Positions 25,147 to 35,586 are shown, counted from the first letter of the stretch. The stretch is 64,000 nt of DNA from Flavobacterium johnsoniae UW101 (GCF_000016645.1 NC_009441.1:1736001-1800000); one strand, 5' to 3'. Notes: generated from the letters alone by a model not told the origin. Numbers and translations are program-made.

Positions 25147-25157
25147 AATAGAAGTTT

Positions 25158-25790
25158 ATGACAGATTTCTCAACAATAAAAAATCTATTTCATATTACAG
25201 AACCTAATGGTTTCTCTAATGATGAAATTCAAATTGTTAAAAATAACTTTGGTAATCTTCCACAAGTATTTGTTGATTATTATACCGAATTGGGTAAAAT
25301 TCAAAAATTAAATAATACTCAAGATTCATTAGTTGTTGTTGATCGTTTAATAAATTATGCGACTGATGAATATTTGATTTTTTATACAGAAAATCAGCAT
25401 GCTTGTGTTTGGGGAATTCATAAAGATGATTTATCAAAAGACAATCCGCCGGTTTATATGAGTTTTGATGAAAAGGAATGGAATCTGGAAACCGAAACTT
25501 TGACAGATTTTTTTACTGCAATGGCATATCTTCAGGCTGGTTTTGGGTTGGATTTCTATTCAGAATGTTTTTATGAAATGGATGATAAAGCCTTAAAATT
25601 TATTGATGAGAATTTCAAAAATAAAGATGTTGCTTTTAAACAATGGGCTGATGGAATAAATTTCTACGGAAATCATGAAGATGATGTCATAATTGTTATG
25701 AGTAATAATCAAATATTTTATTCATCAAATACTGAGAAACATTTTCTAGAGATGGATAAAGTTCTCTCAAAACTTGGAGTACAGCTTTAG
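25158..25790 (+). CDS. SMI1/KNR4 (SUKH)-like protein, possible immunity protein
   Basis: 210 residues, cytosolic. The N-terminal half has the SUKH pattern: NDEIQIVKNNFGNLPQVFVDYYTELGKI (helix pair with LPxxFVDYY), then strands DEYLIFYTENQHACVWGIHKDDLSKDNPPVYMSFD, where VWGI followed by acidic and DPPVY-like segments is characteristic, and a later helix TLTDFFTAMAYLQAGFG. SUKH proteins often neutralise nuclease or other toxins of polymorphic toxin systems. Here it stands without a toxin beside an unknown ORF. The identification rests on pattern recognition, not a search. Confidence 0.6.
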   Translation: MTDFSTIKNLFHITEPNGFSNDEIQIVKNNFGNLPQVFVDYYTELGKIQKLNNTQDSLVVVDRLINYATDEYLIFYTENQHACVWGIHKDDLSKDNPPVYMSFDEKEWNLETETLTDFFTAMAYLQAGFGLDFYSECFYEMDDKALKFIDENFKNKDVAFKQWADGINFYGNHEDDVIIVMSNNQIFYSSNTEKHFLEMDKVLSKLGVQL

Positions 25791-25795
25791 GCTTA

Positions 25796-26383
25796 TTAAA
25801 ATAACAGATCCATATAAGCGATTACAAATATCATGAATGAATTAAAACAGATTATATTGTAAAATGCATTTTCAGAACATCCTTTTTTTGAAAGAAGTAT
25901 TTTTAAACTTATTCCTATCGAAAAAAGAAGTATTAAATAGCAATAGAACATTATTCCGTTAAAGCCAGATGTAACATTATCTGAATAATCATGTAATTTG
26001 GATTTTACATTTGTAATTGTTTTGAATAACAAAGTGTGCTTTATTTCTATATTGGGTTCATCAATAAACTTTTTTTGAGTAGAAAAATGAAGTCCATTTT
26101 TAGTGATAAAACGATAAGAAACTTTTTCTTTTAAAGTACCATTTTTACCTTGTACTGTTTTCACAGCATAATGAGTAATTACATCATCTGTTTTTGTTTT
26201 TGGTAGTAAATAATAATCTATAAATATTATAGCTATAAGAATCGTTATTAATACTAAAATCTTAATGACAATCTTTTTATTATTGGTAACAAATTTCTTT
26301 TCAATAAACTTTCCTTCTCGATTAAGGGGCATCACTATATTTTTAAGTTGAGCGAATATAATATTTTTATGTTTTACGAACAT
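25796..26383 (-). CDS. Unknown membrane protein
   Basis: No family recognised. 195 residues from the first ATG; Met18 (start at 26332, MPLNREGKF) is an equally plausible start. Three hydrophobic segments are visible: about 41-61 (IVIKILVLITILIAIIFIDYYLL), about 145-163 (IMFYCYLILLFSIGISLKILL) and the last 20 residues (IICFNSFMIFVIAYMDLLF). Between the first two is a polar stretch of about 85 residues, probably outside the cytoplasm. It converges on the SUKH-like gene with a 5-bp gap, belongs to the same AT-rich pocket and has no known role. Confidence 0.5.
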   Translation of the reverse strand: MFVKHKNIIFAQLKNIVMPLNREGKFIEKKFVTNNKKIVIKILVLITILIAIIFIDYYLLPKTKTDDVITHYAVKTVQGKNGTLKEKVSYRFITKNGLHFSTQKKFIDEPNIEIKHTLLFKTITNVKSKLHDYSDNVTSGFNGIMFYCYLILLFSIGISLKILLSKKGCSENAFYNIICFNSFMIFVIAYMDLLF

Positions 26384-26615
26384 GAAATAATATAGTTTTA
26401 AAAATGCATTTAATGTTCAAACAAGCTTCTGAGTACCTCTGTAGTAAGCTGTGACTTCAACAAAAGTTAAATAATCAAATTAGAGAATTTTCTTCTTAAA
26501 GGAACGAAAAAATATTTTACATTTATCGTGATTTAATTCGTATTTTGCTGTTACGACTTTTAACGGTAAATCGCATTAAAATCTTAATTTGTTAACCATT
26601 TAACTCTAAATAAAA

Positions 26616-29600
26616 GTGAAAGCAAAAGGACTATCTCTCGTATTTTTTGTGTTTTTTATTTTTCAATCCTGCGGACGCAAATCGGCTGCTGATTTCAACT
26701 CCGATTTTTCGTTATTCAAAGATTACATTACCAGTTTTACAGGCGGAATTGTTTCTTCGGATTCAGATATTCGTGTGGTTTTGGCTTTCGATAAAAACGA
26801 TTGGAAACCAAATCAGGAATTAGACGATGATTTGTTTGACATTTCGCCAAGTGTGAGTGGAAAAGTGGTAGCACTTTCTACTAATACATTAGCTTTTATT
26901 CCAGAGAAAAAACTAAAAGCAGGGACAGAATATCAAGTCACTTTAAACTTAGATAAGCTGACTGCTATTCCAAAAGAGAAAGAAAAAGAATTGTCTAAAT
27001 TCAATTTTACAGTTAAAACGGTTAAACAGGATTTTACCATAAATACGGGCGATATTCAATCGTACAGCAAAGAATACCAATATTTAAACTGCGTTTTAAA
27101 AACGGCAGATAATATTGATTTAGAAACAGCTCAAAAGCTGGTTGAAGCCAAACATAATGGCAATAATCTTAAAATTAAATTTGAGAAAACAAACGGGCCT
27201 GCAAAAGAATTTCGTTTTATAATTGACAGTATTCAGCGTCAGTCAGAAGCTTCAAACTTAGAGATTATTTATGATGGAAATGATTTTGATATTGATCAGA
27301 AAGGACAAATCGATTTCCCGATTACAAGCATTAAAGAATTTAAAGTTATAAAGGTTGAAGTTCCAGACGGAAACAATCAGCAGGTTTTAATTAATTTCTC
27401 TGAACCATTAGAAAAAGGTCAGGATTTTGCTGGATTGGTTTCGATTCAAAACACCAATAATTTGAAATTTTCTACACAAGGAAATTTACTAAAAGTATAT
27501 TTTACCAATCAAAATGCGCCTAAAAAAGCTGAGCCAGTGACAGTTGTTGCAGAAGAGCCTGTTGCGGTTGCTGTAGACTCGGCTTCCGTTGTGGTTGATT
27601 CAGCTGCAGTAGCAGTAGATTCAGCCGCCGCAGTTGTAGAAGATGCCGTTGAATATGTGCCAGACGAAGAACCGGAGCAAGTTGTTACGGGTGAATTATT
27701 ATTGGAAGTTTTTCAGGGAATAGAAAGCCAGTACGGCAAAAAACTGGAAAATAATTATACAGAGAAAATCTCTTTTGACCAGATAAAACCAAATGTTCGT
27801 TTTGTAAAAAACGGAACAATTCTGCCAAGTTCAAACAATTTAAAACTGAATTTTGAAGCCGTAAATCTGAGCGCTGTAGATGTAAAAGTATACAAGATTT
27901 ACAAAAACAATATTCTGCAGTTTCTTCAATACAACGAATTAAACGGCGGACAAAATCTCAAAAAAGTTGCTCAGCCTATAGCCAAAACAACGCTGAATTT
28001 AAGGGAAAGCACGCTTGTAAATCTCTCGAAATGGAATACGTATGCCTTAGATTTATCTAAAATCATTAAACCAGAACCGGGAGCGATTTATAGAGTTGAA
28101 TTTGTGTATAAAAAGAAATACTCGCTTTACAAATGTGAAACATCAGAAGGTAATGACGAAGAAGCCGAGGAAGAAGAAGTTGATGAAAACGACGTAAACT
28201 ACAGCGGAAACTCTTACGACGATTATTACTATTATGATGATTACGACTGGAGAGAAAGCCAGGATCCTTGTACAGGCTCTTACTATTACAATGCGAGAAT
28301 TGCAACCAATATTTTAGCTTCAGATTTAGGAGTTATTGCAAAAAGAGGTGAAAACAAATCGTACTTATTTGCTGTAAACAATATCGTTACAACTGAACCA
28401 GTTTCAAACGCAAGAGTAGATTTATACAACTTCCAACAGCAAAAAATTGCAACAGAAGCAACAAGCAGTGAAGGAATTGCATCTTTCCAATTGGATAAAT
28501 TCACTTATTTTGCGATTGTAACTTTAGGCGATCAATCGACTTACGTGAAATTAGACGACGGACTTTCATTGTCAGTAAGTAATTTTGATGTTGCCGGAGA
28601 GACTTTACAAAAAGGTCTAAAAGGATTCATTTACGGAGAAAGAGGCGTTTGGCGCCCTGGAGATAATTTGTATTTATCATTTATTTTGAATGATGCGGCG
28701 AATAAACTTCCGAAATCACATCCAATTAAATTCCGATTAAACGACCCGAATGGTAAGACGGTTTATCAAACCGTTCAAAAAACGAACGATTTAAATCATT
28801 ATGCCTTTATAGTGCCAACAAATCAAGATGCGCCAACAGGAAACTGGGAAGCAATGGTAAGCGTTGGTGGTGCTAAATTCTATAAGAGCGTCAAGATTGA
28901 AACCATCAAACCAAATCGTTTAAAAATCAAGAATACATTTAGCAGAAAAACACTTTCGGCTTCGTATCCAAATACAGACAATCTTGAAGTAACATGGCTT
29001 CACGGTGCAATTGCTAAGAATTTGAATGTAGAAATGCAGGCTAAATTCTCTCAGCAAAGCACAACATTTAAAGGCTATGAAAAATATACTTTTGATGATT
29101 TGGCACGCCAATTCAGTACAGAAGAAATCAATATTTTCTCTGGAAAATTAAACGAAAATGGAAAAGCATCTGTAAACATTCAGCCAAGATTGCAAGGTCA
29201 GGCACCGGGAATGCTTCGCGCTTCATTCATTACAAAAGTGTATGAAGAAGGAGGGGATTTTAGTACCGATGTGATGTCAACGACCTATTCTCCGTACAAA
29301 ACTTACGTTGGAGTTAAAACGCCTGAACTGAATAAATACAGCATGCTTGAAACGAGAACAAACAATCGTTTTGATGTTGTAACGGTTGATGAAAACGGAA
29401 GGCCAAAATCAGTTCGTAATCTCGAAGTAAGAGTTTACAAAGTAGACTGGAGATGGTGGTGGGATTCATCAAGCGATAATTTATCAAACTACAACTCATC
29501 GAATGCAACGACTTCATACAAAACATTTGTCATCAATACCGATTCAAGCGGAAAAGGAAGTTTCCAATTTGCTCTGACAGATGAAGAATGGGGACGTTAT

Positions 29601-32303
29601 TTAATTCGTGTTGCCGATCAGGAAGATGGTCACGCAACTTCTTTAACCGTAAATATCGACTGGCCAATCTGGTCTGGAAAAACAAGAAATAGAGATGCGT
29701 CTACAGCTAATATGTTAGTTTTTTCTACCGATAAAAAGAATTATGCAGTGGGAGAAAAAGCACAAATTTCTTTCCCTTCAAGTGAAGGCGGACGCGCTTT
29801 AATTTCAATAGAGAACGGATCAAGAGTAGTGCAGACTATTTGGGCTGAAACCAAAAACGGAGAAACAAAAGTTGAAGTTCCGATTACTGGAGCAATGGCA
29901 CCAAATGTATATTTTAATATCACGTTATTACAGCCTCACGCTTCAACCAAAAACGATTCGCCAATTCGTATGTACGGAATTGTGCCAATTGAAGTGGTAG
30001 ATAAAAACACCATTTTGGCACCAACTCTTAATATGCCAGATGTTTTAAGGCCAGAACAGCCTTTTACAGTAAAAGTAGGTGAGAAATCAGGCAAAGAAAT
30101 GACGTATACAATCGCAGTTGTAGATGAAGGACTTCTGGATTTAACTCGTTTTAAAACACCAAATGCATGGGATAGTTTCTACGTTCGCGAAGCTTTGGGA
30201 GTAAAAACATGGGATGTTTATGATGATGTAATTGGCGCGTATGGCGGAAAAATAAATCAGATTTTCAGTATTGGTGGTGACCAGGATTTAGGAGGCGGAA
30301 AAGCGAAAAAAGCCAACCGTTTTAAACCTGTAGTATTGTATTACGGACCATTTAAATTAGGAAAAGGAGAAACGAAATCGCACGATTTAAAACTTCCTAA
30401 ATATATTGGTTCTGTACGAACGATGGTTGTAGCGGGAGATGCAAATACAAGCGCTTACGGAAGCGTTGAAAAAGCAACTCAGGTTAAGAGTCCGCTGATG
30501 GTATTGGCTTCATTACCAAGAAAAATTTCGCCGTCAGAAAAAGTAACATTGCCTGTAACGGTTTTTGCAACTGAAAATAAAATTAAAAATGTTTCAATTC
30601 AGGTAAAAACCAGCAACGGATTGAAAGTAATGGGAAGCGCGGTTCAAAAACTAAGTTTTGCACAGCCAGATGAAAAAATGGCGTATTTTAATTTAGTTGT
30701 GGGTTCTGCAACTGGAATTGCAAAAGTTCAGGTAATCGCAACATCGGGAAGTGAGAAATCAACTTATGATGTTGAGATTGACATGACGAATCCAAATCCA
30801 GTTACGAGCACTTTTACAGATGTTGTTTTAACGCCAAACAGTACGAAGACAATTTCATGGAACACTTTCGGAATTGCCGGAAGCAATAAAGCAAGGTTAG
30901 AAGTTTCATCTATGCCGTCAATGAATTTGAACGGAAGATTACAATTCTTGATTCAGTACCCGCATGGATGTGTAGAACAGACTACTTCATCTGTTTTCCC
31001 ACAATTGTATTTGGGAGATGTTGCAGATATAGATGCAAAACGCAAAGATTTAATTCAAAAAAATATTGCGGCTGGAATTCAGAGATTGGGTAATTTCCAG
31101 TTATCAAATGGAGGAATGCCGTACTGGCAAGGAAATGCAATTGCAGACGATTGGGGAACTTCGTATGCAGGACATTTCTTGATTGAAGCAGAGAAAAAAG
31201 GATATGTATTGCCAATAAACTTCAAATCAAAATGGTTAGGTTATCAGCAAAAAGAAGCAAAACAATGGCGTTTTGAACCTAAATATGGAAATGATTTAGC
31301 TCAGGCTTATAGATTGTACACTTTAGCATTAGCTGGAAATGCCGATTTATCATCAATGAACAGATTGCGTGAAACAAAAGGTATTTCGAATGAAAGTATG
31401 CTTCGTTTGGCGGCAGCTTATGTTTTAGCAGGACAAAAATCGGCGGGACAAAGTTTGTTCTTGAAAACCAGCATTGATGGAAGTTCAGATGAATACAGTT
31501 ATTACTATTATGGTTCTAGCGAAAGAAACAGAGCAATGGCTCTTGAAACGATGCTTCTTTTAGATCAGAAACAGAAAGCATTTGTAACAGCTTCTAAATT
31601 AGCCAAAGAAATGTCGGCTAATCAATGGATGAGTACGCAGACAACGGCTTATTGTTTATATGCAATGTCGAAATTTGCGGTGAGCAATGGACCAAAAGGA
31701 ATCAACATTCAGTTTAGTAAAAACGGAAAAGGCGAGACCATAAACACAGGTAAATCGGTTGCAGATCGCAGTTTATCTGTTGCTTCTGGGGCAAACAGTA
31801 TTACGCTGAAAAACAATAAAGCAAATACAGTTTATGTTCGTGTATTGAATACAGGAATATTGCCTATCGGACAAGAAAATGCGGTTCAAAGTGATGTTAC
31901 AGCTTCTATTATTTTCAAAAACAGAAAAGGAAGTGTAATTAATGTTTCAAGAATCAATCAGGGAACTGAATTTGTTGCTGAGGTTACAATTAAAAACCAA
32001 AGAGGAGAAAGTGTTCAAAACGTAGCGTTATCGCAGATTCTGCCTTCAGGATTCGAAATTGTAAATACCCGTTTCACAGATTACGGAGACGCAGTAAACA
32101 ACATCGCCGATTATATTGATATTCGTGACGACAGAACGAATTTCTATTTTGGAATGAAAGCCAGAGAAACCAAAGTTTTCCGAATTCTGCTAAATGCATC
32201 GTATTTAGGAAACTATTATTTGCCTGGATTACAATGCGAAGCAATGTACGATAATACATTCTTAGCCCGAACAAAAGGATTCTGGGTTGAGGTTGTGAAG
32301 TAA
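26616..32303 (+). CDS. Alpha-2-macroglobulin family lipoprotein
   Basis: 1,895 residues, larger than E. coli YfhM (about 1,650). GTG start; lipoprotein signal with lipobox FQSC (Cys19). MG-type beta-domains follow, then the bait/thioester part: Cys1452-Val-Glu-Gln1455 in PHGCVEQTTSS is the thioester motif, followed by the alpha-helical thioester domain. Two low-complexity insertions stand out: an Ala/Val/Asp repeat at about 305-350 (VVDSA, AVDSA repeats) and an acidic, Tyr/Asp-rich stretch at about 508-545. These proteins trap proteases in the envelope. The neighbour, 109 bp downstream, is penicillin-binding protein 1C, the usual partner that repairs the wall where proteases attack. Confidence 0.92.
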   Translation: MKAKGLSLVFFVFFIFQSCGRKSAADFNSDFSLFKDYITSFTGGIVSSDSDIRVVLAFDKNDWKPNQELDDDLFDISPSVSGKVVALSTNTLAFIPEKKLKAGTEYQVTLNLDKLTAIPKEKEKELSKFNFTVKTVKQDFTINTGDIQSYSKEYQYLNCVLKTADNIDLETAQKLVEAKHNGNNLKIKFEKTNGPAKEFRFIIDSIQRQSEASNLEIIYDGNDFDIDQKGQIDFPITSIKEFKVIKVEVPDGNNQQVLINFSEPLEKGQDFAGLVSIQNTNNLKFSTQGNLLKVYFTNQNAPKKAEPVTVVAEEPVAVAVDSASVVVDSAAVAVDSAAAVVEDAVEYVPDEEPEQVVTGELLLEVFQGIESQYGKKLENNYTEKISFDQIKPNVRFVKNGTILPSSNNLKLNFEAVNLSAVDVKVYKIYKNNILQFLQYNELNGGQNLKKVAQPIAKTTLNLRESTLVNLSKWNTYALDLSKIIKPEPGAIYRVEFVYKKKYSLYKCETSEGNDEEAEEEEVDENDVNYSGNSYDDYYYYDDYDWRESQDPCTGSYYYNARIATNILASDLGVIAKRGENKSYLFAVNNIVTTEPVSNARVDLYNFQQQKIATEATSSEGIASFQLDKFTYFAIVTLGDQSTYVKLDDGLSLSVSNFDVAGETLQKGLKGFIYGERGVWRPGDNLYLSFILNDAANKLPKSHPIKFRLNDPNGKTVYQTVQKTNDLNHYAFIVPTNQDAPTGNWEAMVSVGGAKFYKSVKIETIKPNRLKIKNTFSRKTLSASYPNTDNLEVTWLHGAIAKNLNVEMQAKFSQQSTTFKGYEKYTFDDLARQFSTEEINIFSGKLNENGKASVNIQPRLQGQAPGMLRASFITKVYEEGGDFSTDVMSTTYSPYKTYVGVKTPELNKYSMLETRTNNRFDVVTVDENGRPKSVRNLEVRVYKVDWRWWWDSSSDNLSNYNSSNATTSYKTFVINTDSSGKGSFQFALTDEEWGRYLIRVADQEDGHATSLTVNIDWPIWSGKTRNRDASTANMLVFSTDKKNYAVGEKAQISFPSSEGGRALISIENGSRVVQTIWAETKNGETKVEVPITGAMAPNVYFNITLLQPHASTKNDSPIRMYGIVPIEVVDKNTILAPTLNMPDVLRPEQPFTVKVGEKSGKEMTYTIAVVDEGLLDLTRFKTPNAWDSFYVREALGVKTWDVYDDVIGAYGGKINQIFSIGGDQDLGGGKAKKANRFKPVVLYYGPFKLGKGETKSHDLKLPKYIGSVRTMVVAGDANTSAYGSVEKATQVKSPLMVLASLPRKISPSEKVTLPVTVFATENKIKNVSIQVKTSNGLKVMGSAVQKLSFAQPDEKMAYFNLVVGSATGIAKVQVIATSGSEKSTYDVEIDMTNPNPVTSTFTDVVLTPNSTKTISWNTFGIAGSNKARLEVSSMPSMNLNGRLQFLIQYPHGCVEQTTSSVFPQLYLGDVADIDAKRKDLIQKNIAAGIQRLGNFQLSNGGMPYWQGNAIADDWGTSYAGHFLIEAEKKGYVLPINFKSKWLGYQQKEAKQWRFEPKYGNDLAQAYRLYTLALAGNADLSSMNRLRETKGISNESMLRLAAAYVLAGQKSAGQSLFLKTSIDGSSDEYSYYYYGSSERNRAMALETMLLLDQKQKAFVTASKLAKEMSANQWMSTQTTAYCLYAMSKFAVSNGPKGINIQFSKNGKGETINTGKSVADRSLSVASGANSITLKNNKANTVYVRVLNTGILPIGQENAVQSDVTASIIFKNRKGSVINVSRINQGTEFVAEVTIKNQRGESVQNVALSQILPSGFEIVNTRFTDYGDAVNNIADYIDIRDDRTNFYFGMKARETKVFRILLNASYLGNYYLPGLQCEAMYDNTFLARTKGFWVEVVK

Positions 32304-32310
32304 ATTTATG

Positions 32311-32396
32311 GGCCACAGATTGTACGGATGAAATGGATTAACACAGATTTTAAGTTACTCTGTAAAAACCTGTTGTATCTGTAAAATCTGGGGGCT
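32311..32396. repeat. ACAGATT-type intergenic repeat
   Basis: The gap between the macroglobulin and pbpC genes is built of the words CCACAGATT, ACACAGATTTT and, inverted, AAAATCTGGGGGC. The ends (32311-32321 and 32385-32396) can pair imperfectly. Confidence 0.5.
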
Positions 32397-32412
32397 AAAA
32401 CCTTTAAATGTT

Positions 32413-34788
32413 TTGAAAAATAAACTTATAGCGTTTTTCCAACGCGTCATAAACTGGATTAAAAGAAATAAAATAAAATCAGCAATTGCATTTGTGCTCT
32501 TGCTGATTTACTATTTTTCAATACCTCGAACTTTGTTCAAAGAACCGTATTCAACCGTTATTGAAAGTAAAGAAGGAGAACTTCTTGGCGCTAAAATTGC
32601 GCGCGACGGACAATGGCGTTTTCCGGCGCAGGACAGTGTTCCAGATAAATTCAAGAAATGTATCGTTTATTTTGAAGATGAATACTTCTACAAACATCCC
32701 GGCTTCAATCCCGGCGCGATGATTAATGCTTTTAAGCAAAACAGAAAAGCAGGTAAAGTTGTTCGAGGCGGAAGTACGTTAACACAACAAGTTATTCGAT
32801 TATCAAGAAAAGGAAAAAACAGGACCTACTTTGAAAAACTAATAGAAATTATTCTCGCTACAAGATTAGAATTAGGTTATTCTAAGAATGAAATTCTCGA
32901 AATGTATGCAGCGCACGCTCCTTTTGGAGGAAATGTTGTGGGATTGGAAATGGCTTCATGGCGTTATTTTGGAGTACAATCGAATCAATTATCTTGGGCA
33001 GAAAATGCAGTTTTGGCTGTTTTACCCAATGCACCAAGTTTAATTTATCCTGGAAAAAATCAGATAAAATTACTCAACAAACGAAATCGTCTTTTATTAA
33101 AACTGCATCAGGAAGGCATAATCGATAAACAGACGTACGAACTTTCGATAGAAGAACCATTGCCTCAAAAACCGTATGATCTGCCTCAAATAGCGCCTCA
33201 TTTATTACAGAGAGTGGCAAAAAATGAAGAAGGAACAAGAGTAAAAACTACAATTGATTATGCGTTGCAAAATCGTGTCAACCAAATCGCGAGATATTAT
33301 TACAATCAGTATAAGCAGAATGAAGTGCATAATCTGGCTATTTTGGTAATCGATGTTCAGAATCGAAATGTAATAAGTTATGTAGGGAATTCTCCAACAG
33401 ATAAAGACCATCAAAAAGATGTTGATATTATTGATGCGCCACGAAGTACAGGCAGTATTTTAAAACCGCTTTTGTACGGAGCAATGTTGGATGACGGCGA
33501 ATTATTGCCCAATACTTTAGTGGCTGATATTCCAACGCAGATTTCAGGATATACGCCTCAAAATTTCAACCTAACATTTGATGGGGCAGTTCCAGCTCAT
33601 CGTGCATTGTCGCGTTCGTTGAATATTCCTGCGGTTTTAATGCTTCAGGAATTTACGGTAAACAAGTTTTACGAAGAGCTTCAAAAATTCAAGTTAAAGA
33701 ATATTAATAAAACGCCGGATCATTATGGTTTGTCGCTTATTTTGGGTGGTGCAGAAAGTAATTTATGGGATTTATGCCGAACATACGCAAATCTTTCATC
33801 TACGGTCAATTATTATACTAAAAATAAAGGGCAATATAGAACCAACGAGTTCACAGAGCTGAATTACAAAAACGATTTTAAGCCTGATTTTGGTTCTGAA
33901 ACTGATCAAAAGAATATTTTGGGCGCAGGATCAATTTGGTTAACCTACAACGCAATGGAAGAGGTTAATAGGCCTGAAGGAGACGAAGCTTGGAAGTTTT
34001 ATGACAGTTCTTTAAAAATTGCATGGAAAACGGGAACAAGTTTTGGAAATCGAGATGCATGGGCTATTGGAACAAATTCAAGATATGTAGTTGGAATTTG
34101 GGTTGGAAATGCGACGGGAGAGGGAAGGCCAACTTTGACAGGAGTAACCAGTGCTGCGCCAATTTTATTTGATGTTTTTAATTTACTGCCAAGACAACGA
34201 TGGTTTGATACGCCGTATAATGATTTGTCCGAAGTTGAGGTTTGTCGTTTAAGCGGTTATTTGGCAAAAGACAACTGTCCGAAAATTAAACAATGGGTTA
34301 CTAAAAAAGGTAAATCGACCAAGGTCTGTCCGTATCACAGAACAATTCATTTAGATAAAACAGAGCAGTTTCAGGTAAACAGCAGCTGCGAGAACATCGA
34401 TAATATTGTTACTAAAAACTGGTTTGTACTACCTCCAGTTATGGCTTGGTATTACAAAAGCCAGCATATCGAATATTTGCCGTTACCGCCATTCAAAGAA
34501 GGATGCGAAGGAACACAGACTACTACAATGGACTTTATTTATCCGAAAGCGAATAGTAAAATCTATTTGACAAAGGACTTTAACAGCAACGTACAGCCCG
34601 TAATTTTAAAAGTAGCGTATTCTGAAAGAGATAAAGAATTATTCTGGTATGTTGATGATGTTTATAAAGCAACGACAAAAACATTTCATGAACTGCCTAT
34701 TACGCCAACAACAGGAATACATTATATCACGGTTGTAGATGCTTCTGGAAATGAAATTAGACGCAGAATCGAGATTGTAAGAGAATAA
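32413..34788 (+). CDS. pbpC: Penicillin-binding protein 1C
   Basis: 791-residue bifunctional peptidoglycan synthase. TTG start (no in-frame ATG nearby); one N-terminal membrane helix (about 22-38, SAIAFVLLLIYYFSI). Glycosyltransferase 51 domain at about 50-230: YFEDEYFYKHPGF with the catalytic Glu, GGSTLTQQVIRL, and the later AAHAPFGGNVVGLE. Transpeptidase domain at about 280-600: active-site SILK in RSTGSILKPLLYG, SLN in SRSLNIPA, and KTGTS in WKTGTSFGNRDAW. The C-terminal 90 residues form the BiPBP_C domain typical of PBP1C. Gene order after an alpha-2-macroglobulin is the conserved bacterial pair. It converges on the next gene with a 6-bp gap. Confidence 0.93.
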   Translation: MKNKLIAFFQRVINWIKRNKIKSAIAFVLLLIYYFSIPRTLFKEPYSTVIESKEGELLGAKIARDGQWRFPAQDSVPDKFKKCIVYFEDEYFYKHPGFNPGAMINAFKQNRKAGKVVRGGSTLTQQVIRLSRKGKNRTYFEKLIEIILATRLELGYSKNEILEMYAAHAPFGGNVVGLEMASWRYFGVQSNQLSWAENAVLAVLPNAPSLIYPGKNQIKLLNKRNRLLLKLHQEGIIDKQTYELSIEEPLPQKPYDLPQIAPHLLQRVAKNEEGTRVKTTIDYALQNRVNQIARYYYNQYKQNEVHNLAILVIDVQNRNVISYVGNSPTDKDHQKDVDIIDAPRSTGSILKPLLYGAMLDDGELLPNTLVADIPTQISGYTPQNFNLTFDGAVPAHRALSRSLNIPAVLMLQEFTVNKFYEELQKFKLKNINKTPDHYGLSLILGGAESNLWDLCRTYANLSSTVNYYTKNKGQYRTNEFTELNYKNDFKPDFGSETDQKNILGAGSIWLTYNAMEEVNRPEGDEAWKFYDSSLKIAWKTGTSFGNRDAWAIGTNSRYVVGIWVGNATGEGRPTLTGVTSAAPILFDVFNLLPRQRWFDTPYNDLSEVEVCRLSGYLAKDNCPKIKQWVTKKGKSTKVCPYHRTIHLDKTEQFQVNSSCENIDNIVTKNWFVLPPVMAWYYKSQHIEYLPLPPFKEGCEGTQTTTMDFIYPKANSKIYLTKDFNSNVQPVILKVAYSERDKELFWYVDDVYKATTKTFHELPITPTTGIHYITVVDASGNEIRRRIEIVRE

Positions 34789-34794
34789 AATCTA

Positions 34795-35586
34795 TTACAT
34801 AACTTTGAGTTGGTTGTATGCATTTTTATTATTTGTGATTCGAAAAGTAATTGAAGTTGTGAATCCTTGATAAGTTGGAATTTTTTCTTTGTTATATGGA
34901 AATGAATAACCTAAACCTAAATCCATTGCATTAAATAAAGTTATGCCTCCCATTGCATAAGCATTTTTGGTAGAACTTCCAGCTTTTAAAAATAGAAAAT
35001 ATTCTGAATTAACTGAAAGGTGGACGTCTGGAAGACCATAATATCTGCTGTTATAACTGTTTGTAATTCCATATCCTGCACCCAAAAAGATTTTATTTTT
35101 ATTCTGACAATCTAAACAAAATTCCAGACCAGCGGTTAACAGACTTTTATCGGCAATAGAATAATTTAAATAGAGGATAGGCCAATCTGGAAATTTAAAT
35201 TTTGGAGTATTGTAGTTTTCCTTATAGTCAAATTCTCTTGTATCAATTGTGCCGTCATTTTCATTATACCATTTTGCTCTGCCAACTAAATAGTCGCCAT
35301 TATAGTCTTGTGAATAACCTTGAAATTGTATTTTATTATTATTTAAATAGTAATCCTTGATTACAAAAAGAGAGTCGGTATTCTTTATTTTGTATCCTAC
35401 CGCGTCTTTTGTTTTTATTTTTAAAGGTTTAATTCTGTAATACAAAGCCGTTACTTTATTAGATATTTTCCAGTCTTTATCAAAAAAGATGGTATCATTT
35501 TGAGCAGATATTTTTGAAGTAAACAAAAAAAGGATTGATATATAAATGTATTTTTTCTTAAAAATAGAAGTTACAACAGCTTTCAT
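34795..35586 (-). CDS. Secreted protein of unknown function
   Basis: About 263 residues from the start preferred here (35586), where MKAVVTSIFKKKYIYISILFLFTSKISAQ makes a good signal peptide. A longer frame to 35697 exists, but its 37 extra residues would bury that signal. After the signal a domain follows with DTIFFDKDWKISNK and VTALYYRIKPLK, then toast-rack-like repeats such as GYKIKNTDSLFVIKDYYLNNNKIQFQGYSQDYNGDYLVGRAKWYNENG (MORN-like phrasing), and a C-terminal barrel-like part (GLGYSFPYNKEKIP, GFTTSITFRITN). Probably exported to the periplasm or outer membrane. Family not identified. Confidence 0.6.
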   Translation of the reverse strand: MKAVVTSIFKKKYIYISILFLFTSKISAQNDTIFFDKDWKISNKVTALYYRIKPLKIKTKDAVGYKIKNTDSLFVIKDYYLNNNKIQFQGYSQDYNGDYLVGRAKWYNENDGTIDTREFDYKENYNTPKFKFPDWPILYLNYSIADKSLLTAGLEFCLDCQNKNKIFLGAGYGITNSYNSRYYGLPDVHLSVNSEYFLFLKAGSSTKNAYAMGGITLFNAMDLGLGYSFPYNKEKIPTYQGFTTSITFRITNNKNAYNQLKVM

